A stretch of DNA of 64,000 bases from assembly GCA_964035545.1 (NCBI GenBank), contig OZ037770.1, forward strand, positions 13,594,642-13,658,641, given 5' to 3'. Source of the stretch: Bugula neritina (lineage: Eukaryota; Bryozoa; Gymnolaemata; Cheilostomatida; Bugulidae). Both the position numbers and the translations under genes were made by a program. Each line of letters begins with the position of its first letter. Within the stretch, counting starts at the first letter, position 1. Under the pieces are notes generated by a model that had not been told where the DNA came from, ran no database searches, and saw only the letters and a program-made list of their open reading frames with translations. This document shows positions 27,101-40,663 of the stretch, piece by piece.

Positions 27101-28236
27101 ACCTTACCAAATAGACTATGGTTTACAGCTATACCAGCCTAAACTACAATAACTCAATTATAGCCAAATATTGAAAATAAGAGTTGACAACTCTTACAAA
27201 TTACCATTGCACTATAATAATACATCTTATATTATTATACTATTTAATCAACAAAGCTACCATTTTCTCTATAAATTACGAGACAAGGGCTTCTTTATTG
27301 AAACTTTGTATACTAACAAGTTTAGTGGTATTATTGAAGCTTTCCATATAATAAGCAAATATGAAGCTATAACTTGCACTAACACTGCTAGAGCTAGCGA
27401 TGATATCTTAAGAATCACAGTATTCTTGCTTCTAGGAAATATATTTTGGTTGGGAGTTTTTAAATTTAGTTGTCAACTTCCAAGCCATACATAACACACG
27501 TGAAGATTATTTTATAGATATTCAACTTGCAAACGTCAGTAATTTTTATTCCAGGTCTATAAAGCCAACCAACTTAACTTTAACCCTATACTTTGCACAT
27601 CAACAATGACTTGAATACATGAGCATGTAGCACACATTTTATTTTTTAAATGTTACAAAAAAATAATAAAAATATGATGTTTAATGAAAAAGTTATAAAA
27701 GCTAATGCAGTTGAATATTGTTACATCTTTTACAGAGTTAAAGTACACGTTGAGTTATAAAGTAGATGATTGGTGAGCATAAAGAATACAAAATCCTTTG
27801 CTAAAAATACACGAGATAAAGTATTAAAAATAAACAACTTCCAACTTGAAATTTAGGATTACAGAACTTTCCAAATGCAAGTGCATACAGAGCAGCCATT
27901 TGAAATATAAAGTTGAAATTGCAAATAAAATAAATCACATCAAAACATGGCATAACTCCAAAATATTATAAAACTTTATTAGCTTTAATATAATGTAGAT
28001 TACATCATTTATAAGAAGTGATATTGATTGGCCATACAGATAAATGTGGTGCCCACTCAATCGAATTAGGTGAAACTATAGAAATACAGGTACAGTTACA
28101 CATATCTACTGAATGATGTAAAGTTATGAAGACAGAATATTCATAATTGAATGATAACTAGCTATACTATGGATATGATAAAATTTACTGATTTAGCATT
28201 GTTTTATAGCACTCTTAACCTGCAAGTTTTACATGT
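24190..28236. other. Gap between IPCEF1-like gene and kinase-caspase gene
   Basis: No supported coding exon. A minus-strand block near 25506-25433, bounded by TAG/AAG-like and GTAAGAG signals and GC-richer than its surroundings, could be a 5' UTR exon of the IPCEF1-like gene. TATTAG-type repeats fill 26165-26930. A candidate minus-strand AATAAA for the kinase-caspase gene is at 27980-27975. A 107-codon plus frame (27171-27494) has no domain and is not called. Confidence 0.5.
26165..26930. repeat. TATTAG/TATTAC simple-repeat region
   Basis: Long interrupted runs of TATTAG, TATTAC and ATTACTATT hexamers, with one unique insert at about 26535-26600. Intergenic. Confidence 0.8.
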
Positions 28237-31200
28237 CTACAGTCCAGGAAAGAGGTAAAGTTTTCTCAGGTTGGTGAGGGTATCCCAGGCAATAACCAGC
28301 TGTCCATGGCCAAAATTTCTCTTCACACACAAATTTCTCACTTTAGCTTGTACCTGCAATGGATATGTAAACATTATATATATATTTTAGAATTTAGACA
28401 AATAATATGTACAACATAAAATATAATAGGAGAGGGCGAAACTGGCTGAACCAAAAAATGCAGTTTTGAGTATAAGTTTTGAAGTTTAAATTTATTGCAA
28501 ATCCAAAGACCAGCACCTAAAAATTAAACACATGTTGCTGTCTTTGCCCATTAAAACTAAATGTACAAACAATTTACTCACTAAGTTAGAGCCAATTATT
28601 TACCTGTAAGTTTTTTGGCACAACATGGTAAAGAAGGGCATACCTGTTTGAATATAGCGCAGAGATCATGGTGACCGGCATGTTTGTACATTGAAGATAC
28701 AAGAGCTCTGATCATTAGGGACCCATACACAGGATGCCGCCATGAAACAAATGCTAAAAGTGGAATCTCGATAGTTAGAAGTGATATATAGAATACAGAA
28801 CAGTATAGTATAACAACAGCATCATGATTTCAACCTTGCTGAAACAAGGTAATCTTATTTGAACAACAATCTAGACTCTAGAGTAATAATAAACCTTGTC
28901 AATTTTCACAAAAAAACTATATTTTAGACCTTAAAAGAAGAACTCTTAAACTGCTTAGAACATAGTTAAATAATTATTATGAAAAACAATTTGAATAAAA
29001 CAATATTCCAGTTCCAGTTACACATCACAACTGGTTGTCATAAACAGAAAGCTGATGTAATCAAATAACTGATGAAGTCAGAGGAAATATAGCTAAAGGC
29101 TGCAGTCAAAGTTTAAAAAATTGAAGTTTGAAATAATATGCTACACCCAAGTTGCAAGATCGAACATTAAATTATCTATTCACAATGAGACTTGAATAGA
29201 GTTTTGGTAAAAGTAGTGTGGATAATAAAGTTACACTCACATTCCACACTAGCTTTCACCACCAGTAAATCATCGTATACTAGTTTATGGTGAGAGTGAG
29301 TAGAGGAGCTGGCTTGCAAGTGGACCACATCATCATCAGCTTGAGGTTGGGAAGGTTTGACATCAGAATTCACGCTGGCATCAATGCTAATACCACCTGT
29401 TCTGTCTTCACATTTATTATAAAATAAAGTGTATTAATAGTAGTGAGCTGATGACGTTGACCTAATTACTGGTAGACTAGGCATGTGATTGGTCAATGCT
29501 ATAAGTTAGTCAGTAATACCTTCTATTGACAAATAATTTCGGCTTTGTAGCTGAGCGTTTTCAACTAAAATCAACTTCGGCTCACATCCAAACAGCTCAC
29601 CAAAATATGTGAAATGCTGTATAACCCTACTAGGGCAACAATGATGCTACATCATCCTGCTAGGATTTGCACCCCTATGCCATTATCACTACGATTCCCT
29701 TATCGTTCCCATTATGCGAGTGGATTTTTTTATTCGCCCCATGGAACTAGTTGCAAAACCTTCGATGAAAAAATTCCTTTCCATTATATGAATGATGGAA
29801 ATGGTTCCTTCGGTTAAATGGAATGAAACATTTTGTGACGGAAGCAGAGATCAGCAATTGTAGCGGCTAGTTCATAGTTACCCAATAATAATTATAAGTT
29901 ACAACCTGCACTAAAGTGTACTTCGGCTCATAACAATTTAAATTATTTCATTTATCTTAGCTGCTATTAGTTAAAATAATTACCTATCATCTTAAATTTA
30001 TAAAAATTTTCCGTAAGCCAAAGCATTCCCAAGCTAAAAATAAGTTGACAGCTATTTTCATTTTCTGCATCGAAACGCAGTGCCCATCAATAAAATTTTC
30101 ATAAACTTTTGAAAAATAGTTCAACACTGAAATGTTCACAAAGGATATGAGTCAAGACACACATCTGCCTATTAGCTATGATAATGAGCACTATGATCAA
30201 GTTCTACCAAGTTATGATCTTCCTAATCCAACATCTCACCTCCACTGCAAGCCTGTATGATAACGACCTTAGGTTTGCCGGCCATTCCTCGGAAGTTCAA
30301 GGGCGTCAGAAGGTCATAGACATCAATGAGACTGACTTTCTTCAAATCTGTGCCGTAGATGTAGTTGTCTTTGCTACCGTGAGACATGATCACCAAAACA
30401 TGGCAGCCAAAGTTCCCGTGTCCGTCATATCTAACTTCAGATTCCACTGCCTCTAGGATACCCTGAGGAGACGAATTAAAACATCTCAGTTAAAGTCTAC
30501 TCAGAACAGAATGGTAATCTATTCTAAACAGTGCTGGTCTGATGGTGCACATGCTACGCCAAGTTATTGCCTTAAATATTCATAGGTTTTCCTCCTTGAA
30601 GTTTCCCCAGACAAAACAAATAAAACTATAAGTGGCTGGACTTTATAAAATAAACCCAAATACTATTCATCTATAATACATTTACAATGTAGTTGCAGCT
30701 AAACCAAAAGGAGTTGATTTTACTTCAAAGTATAATTTTCTTACACTGAAGTTTTCACAAAAGAATACAGTAACTTACAGAAAGAATAGTGACTGGACGG
30801 CAGAAGAAAAATAGTATTCTATTAAATACATGTGCAGTCAAGCCAAAAAGAGTTGAACACTCAACGATGTTCAATAGTAACCATAGAACATATATAAAAC
30901 AATTATATTATCAATAGAGGTCAATAAGATCAATGATTACCGTAGCAGTAAGATTACTCTTGATCTCCACTTCAAACTTGAATTCTTGCAACATGGCTTC
31001 CATGTTCATCACGTCAACATCCGAGCCATCTCTCCGAGCCAATGCTGTTCCCTCAAAGTTCACATTGTTGATTATTAAGGCTCTACCCCTTGTTGGCGTC
31101 ATATCGAAAACCTAGAAAGTCAAGATCAATGGGAGGTTACAGTGAACACAGTGAGTTTATTTTCAATTTAATAGCAATTATGCTCTTGTGCTTAGCTCAG

Positions 31201-34200
31201 TGTGTAGTGTTGTTTGTAGTGTTGTGTGCTGGGTCACATATAGTGTTGTGCGTAATGTCAGGTGTAGTGTTGTACGTATTGTTGCAAATTATTTTTCAAC
31301 AAACGAGTATCAATATAATATTTGAATTATGAAAATCTCAACAAAAATCTAATCTATCTTTGTAGAGATACAAAACATAAGTGACATCTTTTTTTAAATT
31401 GATAGTTCAATATTCATTTTCTTTCTCTAGTCTTTGCCCTAAAAATTATTGAAATTGCAGTTCAAAAAAGAGAACAAATTCAAATAATATTGATTTTAGC
31501 AATATCAGACAACAGTATCACACGACTTACTATTTCAGTAACATCAGCCAATAGTGTCACATGACTTACTATTCCAACCAATAGTATCACACGACTCACC
31601 TTTTTAGTTTGACGAAGTTGTTTTATTTTATTATTGATTGTAGGTTTCACACTCCTTCTTATCAACACCTTTTCATCAGTGATGTCTCCACTGGGCAGCA
31701 GACATTCATCCTCATCGGAGAGATCACTCAAATCATCGTACTCTTCTGTTGTCATTTGGCGAGCTAGTTGGCCATGACCTCCTACTAGAGCAAACATATC
31801 AGTAACTTGAAACCTGTCAACTTAACTTAACGTTTTATTTCTGTATGTTAAATTTTTCTCCCCAACATCTTTTCCATAATGAACTTATATCAAGCAGCCA
31901 CATCTCTTTTTTATTTTGACAGAACAAATTTTAGAATAGATTTTGCAACAAAAAATGTGTTTTTAAAATAAGAAAACAAATACGTTTTTTCCTGTAGGTT
32001 GGTTAAATCTTGCTATTGAAGTTATAAAAGTAAGGTTTTTCCTTATTGAATTCATATCTAGCAGAAATAATTCATAACTTTGTTCGTTTATTAAACAGAA
32101 TAGATTTAATAAAACAGAATGTTCACGATAAAAAAGAAAATAAAAAAATTCACCACTTTCTGTGAAAAACCAGCAATGCTTCAACAACTCCTCAGCCGAG
32201 GGTCTTCTATCGTAGTTGTAATTGAAGATTATATCGAGGAAGTTTCTAGCATCTGAGTTGACAGAATGTTCCAGGTGGTACTGAGGTCTTTCCTTATTGC
32301 CAATTCTGAACATCATCTGAAAGTCTTTGAGCTGACACCATGGTGGTTGTTTGGTAAACATTTCAACCAGTGTGGCACCTACACTCCTACAATATATGGA
32401 GTTGATCTAAAAACTTTTCCTTCTATGAGATTTGGAGAATGTTTACCTTTTTAAAAAGACTAATATTCTCAAAAATCTGTCAGATTCCAGAGAATTCAAG
32501 GCAGGTGTGAGATGTAACCTCCTTGACACTGATTAGTTGCCGACTATTTTGGACTTGCACCTCCATTTAGGTCCCACCATTACCTCCACTTGGGTCCCAC
32601 CATTACCTCCACTTGGGTCCCACCATTACCTCCTTTTGGGTGACACCCCATATTATTTCCTTTCTCATTAAACTTATGGATGAAATAGAACAAACAAATT
32701 TTCAAATGGATATTCAATATGTTTCCATTGTCCAAAAGAACTCCTATTTGAGTTAGAATGACAAACCACATATTTCTATAGTCTCTAAAACAACTACAAT
32801 AAAACAGTCCTACCATTCTGCTAGCAACCAGTATAGCACTACGTGGTAATACAAACATGGTCAATATTAATTCAGTTCTACAGCCCTTTTCACTTCACTT
32901 GCTCTGCTTTGGTATTTTCGAAACTAATTTTACAATCACATCCATCAGTATAATATGAATGATGGATACATAAACACTGTTTTCTATTTACCAGATGTCC
33001 GCTTTCCTTCCATATTTTTCACCAGCAATAACCTCGGGCGCCATCCAATGCGCCGTACCGCAAATACCAGTACTGTGAGATCTCCTGCTAGCATATGTTG
33101 AAAACACATCGTATTTTGAAACACCAAAGTCTGCCAGTTTTATGTTGTCTTCATTGTCAAACAGTATATTTGAGCCTAAAATATATTGCAGTACACTAAG
33201 TCATTCACAAAGCAAGAAGAGCTGCAGTGGAAGTCAGGGTTGACGCGATTTGTAACATAAAATAGTTTGCGGCTGTTGTAAAAGATGGAGTGAACTGTGT
33301 TTAGTAGATTGAGGCATGGTTATATAGCAAATACAAAAAACACTTGTATATGTTGAAGATAGGAAGACAACATGAGCTGGATCTTTGCTATTTTCTAACT
33401 AGTAACTAGCTAGGACTGTACTGGTAACTAGCTAGGGCTGTACTGGTAACTGGCTAGGACTGTACTGGTAACTAGTTAGGACTGCACTGGTACTGTCAGA
33501 CTCAGTGAAACACTATCAGTTAACTAATGAAAACCGTTACTCATATTTTACTCTTTTCAAAATAAATGTAATGAAAACTTAAAAAACTCCTGAGAACTTA
33601 CCACAATATAAAATGTATAAAAGTAATAATAAAATCAGTATAGAACCTTTCAAATCTCTGTGCATTATGTGTTGTCTGTGAAGATAGGCGAGTCCCTCTA
33701 AGATTTGATAAGTGTATTCTTTGCATTTGTTTTCACTGAAAGCACCATCACGGTCTAGACGCATTCTAACTGATCCGCCGGGCATATACGCCATGTATAT
33801 ACACAGCAACTTGGTTTCTGTGTAGAAAATTACATAATAAAATAAGTAACAGTTTATACAAAATACGTCTATAAAAGTTATAAATAACGCTAAAAGACTA
33901 CTGAAAACAACTGAACAGACATACAGACAGATAAAAACAAAAAGTATGCAACATTTTGGATATAGAAACTAGGCTAGATTAACTCTGCTTTGTTTGATTC
34001 CTAATAAAGACATCAATACGAAACTGCATAGCAGCTAAAAAAATTTAGTTTAGAATATTTCAAGTTGACCAAAATTTGAAATTGTGCAGCTACTCCACGA
34101 TTGTTCCTAAAAAAGTAGCTCATATAATTTGTTTAGGGTACATTTTTAATTAAACAAACAACATATAAAGTACACATGTATATTAAACAACATATAAAGT

Positions 34201-35210
34201 ACACATATATATTAAACCATATATAAAGTACACATGTATATTAAACAATATATAAAGTACACATGTATATTAAACAATATATAAAGTACACATATATATT
34301 AAACAATATATAAAGTACACATGTATATTAAACAATATATAAAGTACACATATATATTAAACAACATATAAAGTACACATGTATATTAACACACCTGGTC
34401 CATGAACACCATTCCTATACTCTCTGCCATAGCATTCCAGAATATTCTTGTGATTCAATCGCCGCATTATTTCCACTTCCTGAATAGCTTTGTCTATTTC
34501 CTGAAAATAAATTTGAGAACTTAAGCTATCTTGAAATCTGAAGCTGTACACTTTGAGCAGGAAGAGTCATGTGACTAACCTCTTTATATTTCTTATTCTC
34601 AACCAATCCGAGCTCCACTTCCTTAACAGCTACCTCCATTCCACTCCTTCCATCCAGGTACTTGAAAACCTTGCCATATGCTCCAATACCGAGCAGATGT
34701 CCTCCAGATAGCTGGTCTAAAATCACAAAGACATTGAAGTGCAGACAAATTGTCAAATAAAAAAAATAAAATGAAAAAAGTTGTTAGCTAATGTTAAACA
34801 GGCAACTTGGAAATTTGAAATTTAAATGATATGATAAAAGTCATTAGCCTGTGACACTACACAATTAAGCAAGGTTTGCTCTAAATACTAGAGGCACTCA
34901 TGTCAAACAGCTGACCATAATTTATAGAATAATCTCCAAGTTGGATGACACCATCGGGATCATTGGAAGTCTCCATTTCCTCGTCAACATCTACAAACAT
35001 TCTTTTGACAAGTAAATATCTGCATCTACTAATTGTTAGTGAAGTTGCGATGTTTATCAGTAAGCATTGAAGTAAACAGAAAAATTAAATCTAATTTAGA
35101 CAAATACACTGACGTAAAAAAAACACTTCATAAAAATATCAAAAGCTCAAACCATTAGCAAATTCAATATTTAGTAACTCACCCCTCTGATTATTCTCGC
35201 TAGCACTCAT
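28237..35210 (-). CDS. MEKK-type protein kinase fused to a caspase
   Basis: Thirteen exons: 35210-35183, 34990-34916, 34716-34580, 34500-34395, 33817-33647, 33175-32992, 32386-32154, 31784-31600, 31111-30941, 30462-30240, 29396-29241, 28753-28644, 28353-28237. They join in phase without a stop: 1,896 bases, 631 residues. Kinase (about 37-311): glycine loop GIGAYG (44-49), VAVK Lys66, alpha-C Glu near 90, HRDLK (168-172), Asn175, DFG (188-190), GTAHWMAPE; closest to MAP3K2/MAP3K3 (YMPGGSV, YGRKADIWS). Linker (312-373): acidic, with DDLSDLSDEDE. Caspase (374-631): RGRALIINN, SHG with His458, QACSG with Cys502, acidic interdomain loop, SWRHP (S1-pocket Arg) and the p10 end. There is no PB1, CARD or DED. 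Expected activities are MAP3K signalling and Asp-directed proteolysis in the cytosol. The start is the only Met in exon 1. Exon-7/8 junction: AGT-G joined to TA-GGA, in frame. Confidence 0.85.
31531..31600 (-). repeat. Triplicated in-frame splice donor in the kinase-caspase linker
   Basis: After exon 8 (ends 31600, donor GTGAGTCGTGTGATACTATT) the same motif recurs as GTAAGTCATGTGACACTATT and GTAAGTCGTGTGATACTGTT. These alternative donors would end the exon at 31570 or 31531. The extensions are 30 and 69 bases, all open and phase 0, so they would add 10 or 23 residues between kinase and caspase. Confidence 0.7.
33410..33492. repeat. 22-base tandem repeat, about four copies
   Basis: Units of the type TAACTAGCTAGGACTGTACTGG, in the intron between kinase exons 5 and 6. 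No function evident. Confidence 0.8.
34148..34390. repeat. 29-base minisatellite next to a kinase exon donor
   Basis: About eight copies of a 29-base unit (TTAAACAACATATAAAGTAC followed by ACATGTATA, with small variations). In gene sense the array begins about six bases after the donor of kinase-caspase exon 4 (exon ends 34395) and fills nearly half of that intron. Confidence 0.85.
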
Positions 35211-36899
35211 GGCAATAGGAACACAACTTATTCACCCTCTGCTTAATAGTACTCTGCACTAAAAGACAAGTTTTGCAGTAAATTATACTGATACTCAAAG
35301 TGACTGTGAGTGATAGTTTTAGTGTTTCATATAAACTAATGCTAATAGTAATAGTAACAGTAACAGTTTAGTAATAGTACTACTGGGAGTCTAAGTTAGT
35401 CTGAGTTTGCATAAATGTGCGACTAACTCAATTCGAAGCTGATAGTGAGATGTTATATAGTGTAGTATAGACTATAGTATAGTATAACTATAAGTATAAG
35501 ATAAAGATTAAGACTAGGTTACCGTTAAGGTTTATCAGTAAAACTAAAACTAAAAGTAAATGAAAGTAAAGTTGTACTTAATTCAAGGTTGGGGTCAATT
35601 AATAGTAAATTTAGGTAATTACAATTATACGAAAAATTGTCAATTACAAATACCATTACAGCTAAAAAGTGATGTAATTAATTACATTTACATGGTAATG
35701 TAATTTATTACAATTACAATTACTTTCATTCTCACAAGGGATAAAAGAAAGTTATACCATCTAGGGTCCAACTACCTGGGGCGACTTTGACAGTGGCGAA
35801 CTTTCTTTGTTTTCAACAGTGACTAAGAGGGTTATACAATACTACATTGAATTAATCTGAACTTGTTATTCAAGAGTAGACATGGTAAGAAAAATATGAA
35901 CTTTTTAAGATTTAAAAATTTGAAGTAATTGACGTCAACATGTAAGTATACAGTAATTGTAAAAATCAATAAAATTAGATATGTAATTAATTACTATTAT
36001 GACTTATGAGTATTACAATTACATTTTATCCCCCAACTAGTATTACGAATTACATTCAATTTGAATTACTATGAAAAATGTAATTAGTTCCACCCATTTT
36101 GATTTTGATTTACAAATACTGAAATAGAAACCCCAACCATCACCCTGGTAGTGGTACTTAGTCTCACAGTTATACTTACACTTACAGTTACAGTATAATA
36201 ATACTAATACTAATAGTATAAGTCTTAGTTATTTATCATAATGATAACATTATTAATAATTATTATGCTACTTAACATTATTAATATTAAAATTATAGTT
36301 ATTGCTTTATCATTACATTATCATAATCATTATCATTATGATTAAGCTTATACTTACAGGAAAATTAAAATCTAACTGTTTTACTTTTAACAATGAGTAT
36401 GAACTATTAACTTAATACTTATACTAGTTCAACCTAAAACTCGTACCGTTTAGTCGCAATGGAAACAGTTGCTTGAACCGAGTTCCTCAATAACTAGGCC
36501 TAGTACCGCTGAACTAAAAATGATATTTTTTCAGTTCAGTGTCTAGTACACCATGACCATAGCCAAAAACTGTTCGGTTTAGAGCATTTGTCACGCAGAG
36601 TGATGTTTACCCTTTGATATCATGCTAGGCTTGGAATCAAAACTTGTGCAACTCGGACTATTTTTCACAAACGCTAACCATTCTGACCCTCTGACCTTTC
36701 AGTTTGTCCTTGAAACATACGCAGGTATTCAGATTGGGATTTTCATTATAATTATGATCATGATAATGATTATCATTAGAACCCAAATTGAAGTTGCAAT
36801 TGCATTCCCTACCATTTCAAATTTTAACTATTTTTAACCGAAAAGCTGTTTCTTTTAATTTTGATTCAGCTAAGTTTATGATATCCGAGTAATTAAATT

Positions 36900-37200
36900 T
36901 CAATTTCATTTTGGCACTGTAAGTGTAAGTGAAAAAGTTAGTAACACTAACTGTAACTGTAAGTGTAACTCTAACTCAGTAAGTGTAACACTAACAGTAA
37001 CACGAACTGTGTAACTGTAAGTGTAAACTCAAACTGTGTAAGACTAACTCTAAGAGTAAGAGCAAGATTAACAGGAACTCGCTAACTCTAACTAAAGTCT
37101 AAGCAGCAAGTGTAGCTAACTTACTAAATCAGTAGCTGTAAGTGTAACAGTAACTGTAGCTCAAACTCAAACTGTAAGGGTTACTAAGACTAGTAAGTCA
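36900..37200. repeat. Irregular GTAAGTGTAAC-type repeats
   Basis: Short units of AACTGTAAGTG, TAACACTAAC and related sequences, degenerate and non-coding. Similar tracts occur at 35330-35560 and 41460-41590. Confidence 0.7.
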
Positions 37201-40200
37201 TAACATATTACTATTAAATAAGTGTATATAATAAAATAAAACCACGTCATCTCTGACAGTCACGATGACACTCAGTCTCACCCACTAACAGTAACTGAAA
37301 GTCCAAGTGAATTATTCTCATTTTATTTTTCTCAAATTTATATGATTGTAGTAAAATTGAAAGTCAAGTTCAACATCAAGAACCATAGGCTTACTCTTAG
37401 AGTTCTCTTGCTCACAAGCTTAAAGTGAAGGTAAAGAATAAGTATATTAATAATTGTTAATCTAATATTTACCTGTACCTCTTCTTGACGTGAAAGAGTC
37501 GGCCAAGCGAAGAAGGCCAGTGGCTAAACTAATAGTAATATAATAACAATACTATCACTAAAAGTAATAATAGCAATTGTGATTTAGATTAGGCTGAGAG
37601 CAATTTCATTTTGTAGAACTTTAAGAAAATAAAGTTTACAATCAGTATCACAATGGAAATAGTTATAACACTCAAATTCTATATCATAATCTTAAAGTTA
37701 ATGATAACCATTAACCGATAACATTAACTGACACTCCCTGTTAGACCCAGTTTTAACTCACTCTGATGATAATAAAGTAGTAGTAGGACTAAATTCTTAA
37801 ATTAAAAATAGTATCTATTTTAAAAAAATCTTAGAGTTTGAAAGGATTACATGGCTTGGTTTATGGCTGTTATGTTAAAGCTGACTGTGTTTTGCAATGG
37901 TTTGCCATGGTTACTTATTACTATGACTACTACTGTAACTATTATAGTGGCAGCTTGAACAACAATTAGTCTACGGCATATGGTTATACCTTAGACTTGG
38001 TCTAAATATTTTATATATAAAAAACAATATATGCATTCATACAAAATATATATTATACTGTGTAAAGATCAGCTCTGTGCATGAAAAAACAAGTATTTAT
38101 AAGCACATGAGTAATTGTGTAATTGCTTATAACGCAGGTGCTTGCAATAATTAATTATTTATGCTTGCATTTACAATTTTAATTACATTGTGGTTTTGAC
38201 CCTACCTTCCAGCTTCAAAAGAAGAAAGTTTTTCAAAAAAGGCTGTAAATGCTGCAATTTTTAGATTTTACTGGTGTAATGTAAACCTTCTCTGCTTATA
38301 CTAAAGTATTGCTAGGTATTAATTCCCATGGCATTTGGAGACCACAGACTATTGGAGTTGTATTCTCAACTAGTGAGTCCTAGAGTTTGCTTAGTCAGGT
38401 CACTGTCTGTTTTGGGTATTTACTCTGGCAGCTTTTGCTTGCATCACTATGAATATGATTTTAGTGATAGTTTCTATGGGTCTATGGGTACGATTTCAGT
38501 GAAAGCTATTTTAAAATAAGATTAATGTTGTGAGTCACTGAGCTTGTGGTAAGTAAAAAGTCCAATTCAAGCAGCTACAATGTGCTGTGGGGATATTTGA
38601 ATTTTTGGAACTTTTTGTTTCAATTACATGTTTATAAAAATTCTTCATTTGGAAGTAAACTTCAGTAATTACCAGTTTAGATTTAATGTATTTGTGGCTG
38701 CTGTGCTTAGGAGCAGTGCTAGTATTGAACTTAGTAGTACTAGTATAACATGATTAACTATATTACTTTTATATTTTATTTTATATATGAATAATTGCAA
38801 TAAAGTGAGCTTGAATTGCCATAATAATATTTGGTCTAGTATCATGTCTTCCTCAAATATATATTGCATCAAACATGGGAATTTAAGGGGCTTACTGTAT
38901 TTATCCCAGTTCTCAGTTCTGGACACTAAATCAGTCGAACCTTTGATCTAGCAATTTATGTGAACTCAATCAGATTAATAAGCATTCCCCCCAGATAGCT
39001 ACTTTTGAGTTTCATAAAATTATAATCAGCAATTCTACAGTAGATTAATATTGTGACACAATAGCTTTTATAAATTAGCTTTTATGATGTTTGTTTAAAA
39101 ATAAATTTACAGAGTAAGTGAACTTACTATATGAAAGTGTAACACTGAAGAGCAAAGTTGATAAATAATTTAAAATGTAAGTTTACCAAGTTTTCTCAAT
39201 GTGCTAAAATTTTCCGGCATTTAGCTGTGGGAAGTTTGTACCCACTATGTACTCTATTTAATGGGTTGGTTGCCATCTGGCAAGAAGCAACTTTTCACAG
39301 TAGCTCAAAAAATAGCTGTTTTAATTAAGTCCAAAACAGCCATTTTGTTATGCATCCAACTCTGAATGAAATGCCAATATAAGTATGGGAAAGCTAATTT
39401 TTTGGAGCTGCAAAAACACTTGGGTCATTGAATCTCAATAACTGCTGTGGTTTTTTAAAAGACTTTTTTTGCAGAAATGATTGTTGGTCAGTAATTGCTT
39501 TATTTGAAAAAATATAGGCAAATAACCCCAATTTTTGGGAAGTAAGTGGTAGGTTTATCTTGGCAGCCCTTTTTCATTGTTAATCAGTTTCTCTGATATG
39601 GAGGCGTTTCACTTCTAGCTCCATGTAGATTTCTGGCAAGAAATAATTCAACTGTTTCTAAAGTGATTGATTGGTCTGAGAATGTTTTGAATAGAATTGA
39701 AAGGCTTCCCTTTTTATTGTTTTACCTGTCAATTTGCAGAGTGAAACATACTATTTAAATGAAATATTTGCTTTTCAAAGACTGTTGTTAATCAAAGCTA
39801 TTTAAACAGCAGAATTACTAGCATCTTTAAGAAGTTTAAATTATTTCAGGCGGTACAGGAATATATTTGCAACATTTCAAATTGATAAGGCTTTTGCAGC
39901 TATACTTTTTGTACCCAACTTCCTCCGTAGACTTGTCTTTTTTTGTGAGGAAATTGAAATAACTTATGCAGGTCTTTATTAGCTACTTAATTATTCACAC
40001 TTTTTGTGGTAACCTGCCTCTCTACTTTCTTCCCATATGCTGTTTCTGGCACATCTTCTCAGCTTCTTTTAAGGTCTCATTTAACTGCAGCATTCTCACC
40101 CATTTTCTTCCTGGTTAAGTCAATAACATTCAGAGAAAAATATGCCAATATGTTAATACATTTTTTAAGATCAATGCATTTTTATGATCTTTATTTTCAT

Positions 40201-40626
40201 ATAATAGCAATTTAACTTGTTTGAATAATGCTGCCCCCTGGTGTTGTCATCTGGGAGTTATCACACCTGTGTGGGTTGATAAATCTTTTAACAAATATGA
40301 ACCTTGCCTGTTTTAATTCACTTTAAACTGGCCAGCGGTCTTTGTAGTGTTCTTTTATTTTAGTTTCTTGTTTGAAGTTTACACAATCGTTTTGGTGAGT
40401 GGTTTTGAGAGGATATTTTCTTTTTTACCATGAAAGGAAAATTTAGCTTTGTAGTTTGTCAAAATGATTTTGATGTGTCAGTCTTGTCACTGAATAGATT
40501 TAGTAAGGAACAAAATAAGCCAATATCTGTACCCATTACTTTAATTAATACTTTATAGTTTTCATCTCATAATCACTTGTTTCCCATGTATGATCTAAGT
40601 CCTAAGTCCTTATGTGTTGCAGTTCC

Positions 40627-40663
40627 AACTAAGATACATAAAAATTTTTTATGTATCTTAGTT
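40627..40663. repeat. Palindrome with perfect 18-base arms
   Basis: AACTAAGATACATAAAAA (40627-40644) and its exact reverse complement (40646-40663), separated by one T. It is probably the core of a short foldback element; the extremely short loop argues against a microRNA precursor. Confidence 0.8.

Noticed and set aside
27171-27494. 107-codon plus-strand frame
   Set aside because: AT-rich, no domain, no matching splice sites or neighbours.
34148-34390. Possible CRISPR-like array
   Set aside because: Units are contiguous with no unique spacers, and the DNA is animal: it is a minisatellite.
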